Shown here piece by piece: positions 57,286-64,000 of a DNA stretch of 64,000 nucleotides. This DNA comes from Reclinomonas americana ATCC 50394. Taxonomy: Eukaryota > Jakobida > Jakobea > Jakobida. Under the pieces are notes generated by a model, which worked only from the letters and a program-made list of their open reading frames with translations, was not told the origin of the DNA and ran no database searches. A program made the position numbers and the translations under genes. Position 1 is the first letter of the stretch; each line of letters opens with the position of its first letter. The stretch spans positions 185,546 through 249,545 of the forward strand of contig PS015081.1 of assembly GCA_048213135.1 (NCBI GenBank), read 5' to 3'.

Positions 57286-58973
57286 TGTGAGCGGCACACG
57301 ACCCACCGGTAAGTACGAATTCGCAAAGTCGTCGTCCATGCAATACGTAAACATCACAGCTCGTTTCAACTCTCGCTGCACCGAGTTGTGTTAGCAACAT
57401 GAGCCGCCAACTCATGCACTCACACACAGACCTTCACAATGACCTCCTCCAGCAGCAAACAGCGGCGAGTCACATTGTCGGGTGCGGCAATGAGTGGAAT
57501 TCGGTTCAAGAAGAACCCGACGCCGTCAAACCGCATGCCGGCCGCCAGCGGTGCGGCCGAGGGGAGGCGCGCCAGTGGAGACGCGGCCATGACTGACGAT
57601 GCCGACGACGACGGCGCTGATGTGGAAGTCGAGGTGGAAGAAGAGCCCGACGGCGACGACAGCGTCGACGACGACGATGACGACGACGATGACGAGACCA
57701 CGTGCGACGGTCGACCGGCACTTGGTCGTCGCGCAAGCGACGGTGGCGTACCGCTCGGAACCGGGGTTCCCAGCTCGCTGGTCAACACGGGCACCGGAGC
57801 TATCAAAAACTCTCAGGAAAGTGTGCGGTTGGAGGGAGGAGGCATGAGAGACGTACCGCCACGCTCCGCCACCGGTTTGGGCTTTTCGGGTTGAAGTGGA
57901 CTTTGCGCCGCGATGGCCTTGGAGACCATGAGCGCAAGAGCCTGCGGATCGACAACAGCCGGCACGGCCGCTGGCAACGGCACTGCCGCCGGTGAGAGTG
58001 GCATGGACGCCAAAGCCGCAGCGGCTGCAGCAGCGGCTGCCGCTCCATTGGCAGCCGAGGACGGTGACGGTGACAGAGCTGCATCCACGAGCGCTGCAAA
58101 AGTCAGCAAACATGAAGCTGCAGTTGCACCCTCACTCAAGAAACCCGCAACAATTGCGACGCGCGGTCGCCGCCGGCGGCGTGTTAATCAGCGACAAAAA
58201 AATGGCCTCGCGCAACGCTGGGTCGTCCTCCAAAGGCTCCGGCATGTTGGGCTGGAAACCACGACGCACTGCACAAAAACAACGCCACTCAACGTCGACT
58301 CCAGCACGCACTCAACACACCCACAGCAGCAGCACACACCACTCAGCGACGCCGGCGGCGGCGGAGGCGGCAATGCACCGCCATTACCGGCGGTGGGTAC
58401 CGGCGGTCGCTGATTGCACGCCTCCAGCGACATTGCAATGGCCAGCTGCAAGCTCGCATCCTCATCCTCATCATCACCACCACCGCCGCCGCCACCATTG
58501 CCACCACCATCATAATCACTCTCCTCGGCATCTGCGCATAAGCCGTGATTGATATCGCAATCAAAATGACCGACCACTCTCTCTCTCTCTCTCGCACACA
58601 CACACCTACTTACCAACATCAAGAATCTCCTCTGGCGGCACCACCACCGCCTGCACACGCCGTCTCTTGCGACGCGGCGGCCGCCCCGCCTCCTCACCCG
58701 CAACGAATACCGCCTTGTCATCATCATCATCCTCCTCGTCCTCCTCCTCCTCCTCTTCCTCGCCTCTCTTGTGCATCTGTGAGTGCCGACGACGCCCTCT
58801 CCTCTCAGACGAGTGCACAGCCGCCGCCATTGAGGCAAGCATAAGCACATCGGCATCGTCGACAGGCGCATGTTGCTGCTGCTCCTCCTGCACACACACA
58901 CACGCAAATGAGGAGCAAGAGACACACACACACAGAGAGAGAGGCGCCTCACATGCGGCTGCTCATCAGACAT
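57286..58973 (-). CDS. UIM-containing protein with probable TDP1-like (tyrosyl-DNA phosphodiesterase) domain, 3' end in a gap
   Basis: ATG 58973 (MSDEQPH) splices to EEQQQHAPVDDADVLMLASM. A Glu/Asp tract and a basic RPPRRKRRRVQ nuclear-type signal follow. Then come EDEDASLQLAIAMSLEACNQ, a good ubiquitin-interacting motif, Pro-rich PPPPPPASLSG, a second UIM-like EDDPALREAIFLSLIN, and Ala/Pro/Ser-rich linkers. After these, LAAGMRFDGVGFFLNRIPLI with APDNVTRRCLLLEEVIVK joins to RELKRAVMFTYCMDDDFANS before the gap. The F-x-L-N-x-I ... L-x-L-E-E-V-I, followed by L-x-x-A-x-x-F-T-Y-C-x-D, recalls the start of TDP1/phospholipase D-type DNA repair enzymes, in some lineages preceded by UIMs. The HxK catalytic motifs would lie in the gap, so the assignment is tentative; the UIM is clearer. 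Confidence 0.55.
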
Positions 58974-59076
58974 GGTGTTGTCGCCAAGCCAAGGGTGCAA
59001 ACACAGGAGTCACAGTGGATTGCGCGGGAATCCTGCTCGCACTGTCCTTGTTGCGTTTTGTTGTTGTGTGTAGATC

Positions 59077-60139
59077 ATGCCGCCGAAAGCCGCTGCAGGT
59101 GGGAAGCAAGGCAAGGCGGGGAAAGCAGCACCCGAACCGGAGCCAGAACCGGAGCCGGTTGTTGTAGAGAAGCCGGCGCCCACGAATCGGTTTGTCAAGT
59201 TGTTCTTTCACACTCTTTACTTCCTCTCTTTGCTCTCTCACTCAGTATGCTTCCTGTAGTGTGGTGCTGTGCGTCAAGCCCGATGCCGCCGCATGGTTCA
59301 TGGCCATCCGCAGCGCGATTGTCAAGTCGGGCTTTCATGTCGTCGACGTTCTGTTCTCTCACTGCGCCTGCTCTCTCTCTTTGCTGTGTTCCATTGCTGA
59401 CTGCCTCACACAGGAGACGAGGTTACGCTTGAGTCGCGCACGAGCGTCCAAGTTCTGCGAGTCGCTGAGCGGGGCCGCGGGAGAGCGCGAGGATCCAGTG
59501 GCGTTGAGTGCCGATCCGATGTATGCGTTGCTGCTGGAGAAGGACGCAGCGTGTGAGGCTATCGGATCGGTGCTGGAGCCGCTGCGTGCGGAGTTTGGCG
59601 GCTTGTATGCCTCGTCGACTCCGCAGCAGGCGGTCAGTGACACGGCGTTCTTCTTTGGGCGCGGGAATCCGACGGCGGCGGCCTTGCATCCGACACTGGC
59701 GCAGTTGGCGGAGCGAGACCGGCATGTGCTGTTTGAGGAGACGCTGGTGGCGCAGGCCAAGCAGGAGGAGGCGGAGGCGCGACAGACGCAGCGCGATCTG
59801 TACTGGAGGGCGTTGACGGACCAGGTGCACGATGTGCTGCTGGCGCAAACCGGCGTCGATTACGATCGCACGCAGATCCGCTCGCACTTGGAGATGCCAC
59901 GCGGCAGCAACGCAAGCAGCAGTCGCGGCAGTGTCAAGCAGGGCGACGGCGATGATGAAGACGAAGGGGGGCAGCCGGAAAGCCAATTTGCGCGCGCCGC
60001 CAAGACGTTCGACGTCGACGCGCTGGTCGCCTATGCCGCCAGCAGCGGTCTCACACCCGTGGTCTCCTTCAAGCTTAGCGGCAATGCCACCACCACGCGT
60101 GACACTGCCTTTACACACACAGGCCAGTTCCGACCGTAA
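59077..60139 (+). CDS. Nucleoside diphosphate kinase-like protein lacking the catalytic His
   Basis: ATG 59077 opens MPPKAAAGGKQGKAGKAAPE with Glu-Pro repeats, then NRF joins over an intron (donor GTCAAG, 59194 on) to YASCSVVLCVKPDAAAWFMA, IRSAIVKSGFHVVD. A second intron leads to ETRLRLSRARASKFCESLSG and ADPMYALLLEKDAACEAIGS. This is the NDK fold: I/V-K-P-D, G-F-x-V-V, then the L-x-x-x-x-A block. Where active enzymes have N-x-x-H-G-S-D, this has YASSTPQQAVSDTAFFF, so the phosphate-accepting His is missing and the P-loop-like KPDA is kept. A charged coiled-coil and an acidic linker follow, ending FTHTGQFRP at TAA 60137-60139. Similar NDK-like domains without kinase activity occur in ciliary proteins (NME5/NME7-type, radial spoke), a possible role. 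The start is 103 bp from the divergent neighbour. Confidence 0.65.
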
Positions 60140-61019
60140 AAGCGCATGACAGNNNNNNNNNNNNNNNNNNNNNNNNNNNNNNNNNNNNNNNNNNNNNNNN
60201 NNNNNNNNNNNNNNNNNNNNNNNNNNNNNNNNNNNNNNNNNNNNNNNNNNNNNNNNNNNNNNNNNNNNNNNNNNNNNNNNNNNNNNNNNNNNNNNNNNNN
60301 NNNNNNNNNNNNNNNNNNNNNNNNNNNNNNNNNNNNNNNNNNNNNNNNNNNNNNNNNNNNNNNNNNNNNNNNNNNNNNNNNNNNNNNNNNNNNNNNNNNN
60401 NNNNNNNNNNNNNNNNNNNNNNNNNNNNNNNNNNNNNNNNNNNNNNNNNNNNNNNNNNNNNNNNNNNNNNNNNNNNNNNNNNNNNNNNNNNNNNNNNNNN
60501 NNNNNNNNNNNNNNNNNNNNNNNNNNNNNNNNNNNNNNNNNNNNNNNNNNNNNNNNNNNNNNNNNNNNNNNNNNNNNNNNNNNNNNNNNNNNNNNNNNNN
60601 NNNNNNNNNNNNNNNNNNNNNNNNNNNNNNNNNNNNNNNNNNNNNNNNNNNNNNNNNNNNNNNNNNNNNNNNNNNNNNNNNNNNNNNNNNNNNNNNNNNN
60701 NNNNNNNNNNNNNNNNNNNNNNNNNNNNNNNNNNNNNNNNNNNNNNNNNNNNNNNNNNNNNNNNNNNNNNNNNNNNNNNNNNNNNNNNNNNNNNNNNNNN
60801 NNNNNNNNNNNNNNNNNNNNNNNNNNNNNNNNNNNNNNNNNNNNNNNNNNNNNNNNNNNNNNNNNNNNNNNNNNNNNNNNNNNNNNNNNNNNNNNNNNNN
60901 NNNNNNNNNNNNNNNNNNNNNNNNNNNNNNNNNNNNNNNNNNNNNNNNNNNNNNNNNNNNNNNNNNNNNNNNNNNNNNNNNNNNNNNNNNNNNNNNNNNN
61001 NNNNNNNNNNNNNNNNNNN
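60140..61019. other. Gap-dominated stretch (N run 60153-61019)
   Basis: Only 13 bases separate the NDK-like stop from 867 N. The missing sequence probably holds the promoter and first exons of the following arrestin-like gene. Confidence 0.8.
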
Positions 61020-63206
61020 TCTTCACCGGCTCGGAGTGTGGTGGCCATTGGTAAAAGGCAAGTGAGTAATCAATCGTGTGGGGCAGAGGTGGTTCGGCAG
61101 TTGCCCGAGGATATCGATCCGTGGTTGCGATCGTCGTTCCCCGAGGGCCACACCGACAGCACCGACAGCGAGTATTTCTTCGATGTGCCCCTCTCGCGCA
61201 TTCGTGTGCAGGAGAGTTGAGTGCGGCTGCGCTGCTGCTGCGTGTCGTCTGCTCGTTGATCTCACGCGTGCGCGCACAGATTCGGGCTCCAGTGCGCCGT
61301 GGTTGGTGCGACCGCACAAGACGCGTGAGGCGGGTGACGATCGCGATGAGGGTGCAGAGGCGAGTGAGGCGCTCAGTAGCACGACCAGCTCGCGTGTTGG
61401 CTTGCGACTCGTGGACGACGAGCACATTTTCTTGGTTGCCCTGCCCGGCTACTACGAGGCGACGTTTGATGTGACGCTGCCGAAGACCCTGTCGTCGCTG
61501 TCGCTGCTTGGTGGCCGCGGTCACATCTCGTACCGCCTCGAAGTGCGCTGCCACTCGTCGGCAGTGTTGCTGCCCGGCACCAAGCAACCGCACCAGAACG
61601 GACTGTCGGTGCCGCGATTGGACAACTTGGATAAACCACGATGGCTGCGCTCCTCTGCCGACCTGGCGATTCTCGAGCGGTGTCCACTTAGTGTGAGCGA
61701 CGCGTACCGCCAAGTGTCGGTGGACATGCATGGGATCCCGTACAGGTCGGTGGTTGTGCACGCTGCGTGTTGTTGTTTGCCAAGCAGAGTCGTTGACGAA
61801 GGTTGTGCAGGTTATCGGTGCAGCATTTGCAGTTTGCCGGCGGCCACGTGCATGTCGCCGTGTTCTTGCCTGCCGAAGTAATGTTGTGTTCGCCACCCTC
61901 TTTCTTCTCTCCTTTCTTCTCTTCGTTGCACTCACGCCGCACAACAACACAGCACACCAATGGGAACTGCGATTTCTCCGCTGGAGCCACGCGACGAGAG
62001 CGATGATGAGAGCGAAGAAGACATTGTTCTCCACGGTGTCACTCATGGTGCTCAAGCCGGTGACGGGGGTGATAGCGTCGGTGCGGACTCGAGTGTGCGT
62101 GTGGCCGTGTCCACGCGGTCGCGCAAGAAGACTCTCGAGATGCTCGCCGAGGAGCGCAACAGGATACTCAGTCAGCTGATGCCCATGTTGCCGGTGGCGG
62201 TTCCCGAGGGTGAAGTGCGCACGCCCAAGAACCTGCCGAAGGTGGCATCGGGAGAGGCCTGCTTGCAGAGAATATTGTCGACACAGGCGTACGGGTACCC
62301 GTACCGCAGTGTCACCGATCTCGCCTCGGTGCAGTTTGGCGACTTTTCTGTTCTCCAGGTGAGAGAGTCTTCACACTCTCTTTCATCTGGGGAGTGGCGT
62401 GGACCTGAGTGGGTCGTTGTTTCTTTGGCAGAAAATCACGCTGCCAGTTCCCGCCGACACGCCGCCGACCACGCGTGGTCTGCTGATTGAGTTGACGTAT
62501 CGCGTGTTCATCAAGCTGTGTCTGGCTGATGGATTCGTGGGGCACTATCACTTGCCAGTGAGTATCGATGCTCGCCTTCTCCGCGTCGTCTTTCGGATCG
62601 CTGAGAACACCTTGTCACGTGTGCAGATCTATGTGACACACCCGGTATGTGCGACACACATTCCCACTCCGCGTCACTTGGGCGAACGTGGCAGCTGGCA
62701 CGTCGCCGAGGATCGCTCAGAAAAGGAGGAGGAAGAGTCGCGACCAGTGTTGCCCTACATTGAGAAGCTGCTGGGTGAGCGGGGCGATCTCATATTTTTT
62801 TCGAATGGTGGCGTCGTCAGGCTTCTCACCCTCACCGCCCACAGAAATGTCGGTTCTGCCACCGCACGCTCATCTGTCGCGAGGTGGGTGAAGAAAAGTC
62901 ACATGTCGATCGCCGTCGTCTCACTTCCCCCAATCTCTCGCAGCGTCGGGCAGTGTGCCGCCATCGCTGCGCAGCGCCGCCGACAACGACGCTCCACCAT
63001 CCAGTGAACGCGCGAAAGCAGCCGCCGCTCCGGAGCCCGACCTCATGTCGGCCGACAGCGCAGCCACCGGCAGCATTGCCGATGAGAAGGTGTACGACCC
63101 GCTGGACATTCACCTGGAGGGTGTCGTGGTCAAATCGCTGTCGACGAGCGCAAGGGGAGGCGCAGGCAGCAGACAGGGAAGCGAACGGGACGCCAGCGTG
63201 AAATGA
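61020..63206 (+). CDS. Arrestin-fold protein, 5' end in a gap
   Basis: Visible exons: EVVRQLPEDIDPWLRSSFPE, GHTDSTDSEYFFDVPLSRIR, a Ser/Asp linker, DDEHIFLVALPGYYEATFDV, TLPKTLSSLSLLGGRGHISY and RLEVRCHSSAVLLPG. Then CPLSVSDAYRQVSVDMHGIP, HLQFAGGHVHVAVFLPAE, an acidic DESDDESEEDI stretch and RKKTLEMLAEERNRILSQLM. KITLPVPADTPPTTRGLLIE, LTYRVFIKLCLADG, HYHLPIYVTHPV and a Ser/Ala-rich tail ending RDASVK at TGA 63204-63206 complete it. The G-x-I-x-Y-x-L-x-V strand closes an arrestin-N domain, and I-x-L-P-V-P...I-E-L-x-Y-x-V-x-I...L-P-I-x-V is typical of arrestin-C. Alpha-arrestins act as adaptors in membrane-protein trafficking and ubiquitination; Vps26/Rgp1-type relatives share the fold. No PPxY motif was noticed. 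Which subfamily is open. Confidence 0.65.
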
Positions 63207-63328
63207 AATGTTGACCAAACGTTGCTTTTTCTCTTCATTATTGTTACAGCCCACCAGTATGAAGACACGCAGCCGACTACTACAAACTCTCTCGTTCTCT
63301 TTTCTCTCCGCGATTGTCAACCATGAAC

Positions 63329-64000
63329 TTACTGTGTTGCTGTTGCCGCGAGGTAGCCTGCCAGCGAACCAGCGGCCGTCAAGCAAGCCATAGTGACCTT
63401 GCCCACAGGTGCTTTTGTCGGCCAGTACTCGGCGGCTGTTGGTCGAGTGCGGCAGAAGTGGTACGGGCTGTAGTACAGAAGCAGACGCAGGTAGTTGAAA
63501 TTGGCCCCTTGAGGTACTTCCACGTACGAGTGGAAAGCCGCTCTGTTCGCATGTGTGAGTCAACAAGTGTGTGCCTGCCGGCAAGGGGAAAGGAAACCTC
63601 GACGCAACGAAGTGTGCATGAGCTGTTGTGCAAAGTTGATGTCCAGCAGGCCAGCGCCCAGGTCGACGTACACAATAAAGACGCCACCCATGTCGACCAG
63701 CTCGTCATTGTCGATTTCGTCGGTATTCGTCATCTCGCCATCCTTCTTTGGCTGCACACGCACACAAGTCAGTCATCACACAGAGCTTCGCACAGAATGC
63801 CTATTGTTGACACTCACACGCACCTCTGCCTCGGCGGCCACATTCTGCAGTCCCTTCTTCACTGCCTCTTGCTCGGCCTTGCCACCCGGAATGCCCTTCT
63901 CTGCAACGATGGGGAAAAGCAATCACGTGAGCACCACCTATGCCGGTACAAGGTGAGAGAGAATGCAGGCTGACGCACTCTTGCCAGAAGCCTTTTGCTG
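63329..64000 (-). CDS. Small protein with C-terminal membrane helix, 5' end off the window
   Basis: Minus-strand exons from the right edge: QKASGK, then EKGIPGGKAEQEAVKKGLQN with VAAEAE, PKKDGEMTNTDEIDNDELVD, MGGVFIVYVDLGAGLLDINF and AQQLMHTSLRR. This is joined in frame, if the acceptor is ACAGAG, to AAFHSYVEVPQGANFNYLRL, LLYYSPYHFCRTRPTAAEYW and PTKAPVGKVTMACLTAAGSL, then AGYLAATATQ at stop 63329-63331. The Ala/Gly/Leu-rich end could be a membrane helix. The acidic DEIDNDELVD and the aromatic YLRLLLYYSPYHF stretch do not match a family I know. Exons further upstream are beyond position 64000. Confidence 0.5.

Noticed and set aside
59423-62055. Long minus-strand frames of over 500 codons across the gap 60153-61019
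   Set aside because: Most of each frame is N; the visible parts are antisense to the NDK-like and arrestin-like genes, whose motifs fix the plus strand.

Overview
This is nuclear DNA from a eukaryote, most likely a free-living unicellular one. Genes are broken by many short GT-AG introns (mostly about 45-80 bp, donors often GTGMGT, acceptors usually GCAG), lie on both strands, and are packed very tightly. Convergent stop codons are 28-36 bp apart at 3907/3944 and 47737/47766, and divergent start codons are 82-226 bp apart. There are no bacterial operons, no CRISPR arrays, and no rRNA or tRNA gene that I could recognise. A homeobox gene, the Ragulator subunit LAMTOR2, exocyst Sec6, GH85 ENGase, arrestin-like and UIM proteins occur together. 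I infer a protist with a broad eukaryotic gene set, possibly on the amorphean side, but I cannot name it. Ten N runs interrupt the assembly: 8703-8722, 24014-24033, 34518-35159, 38121-38140, 42221-43011, 48178-48197, 51041-51112, 51665-51713, 56778-57285 and 60153-61019. Spliced models here were read by hand, so exon edges and some starts are approximate.

Layout. 1-13.2 kb: 5' part of ENGase (-), nodulin-like MFS transporter (+), exocyst Sec6 (-) with a long acidic low-complexity insert, a coiled-coil protein (-), and a TOM1/GPR137-like 7-TM protein (-). 13.4-30.5 kb, all +: a multi-TM/cytochrome P450 fusion, a drug/metabolite-type transporter, a large coiled-coil protein, a homeobox protein, and a large polytopic membrane protein. 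30.6-44.6 kb: two small unknown genes (-), an unknown helical protein (+), LAMTOR2 (-), the AAMP/Sqt1 WD40 protein (-), HPPD (+), an unknown gene cut by a gap (+), and a small unknown gene (-). LAMTOR2 and AAMP carry unusually long introns filled with minisatellites.

44.9-64 kb: a low-complexity acidic-tailed protein (+), a J-domain protein (-), two tandem paralogues of an unrecognised family (-), and a cluster of three closely related WD40-propeller genes (+) with an unrelated membrane-protein gene (-) between the first two. The first WD40 gene carries an in-frame stop and a GC splice donor. Then come a UIM plus probable TDP1-like protein (-), an NDK-like protein without the catalytic His (+), an arrestin-fold protein (+), and the 3' part of a small membrane protein (-).

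The genes are mostly housekeeping or signalling functions with no common pathway. The parts most worth a second look are the P450 fusion with a changed ExxR motif, the homeodomain with a changed residue 51, the decaying WD40 cluster, the unknown tandem paralogue pair, and the minisatellite-filled introns.
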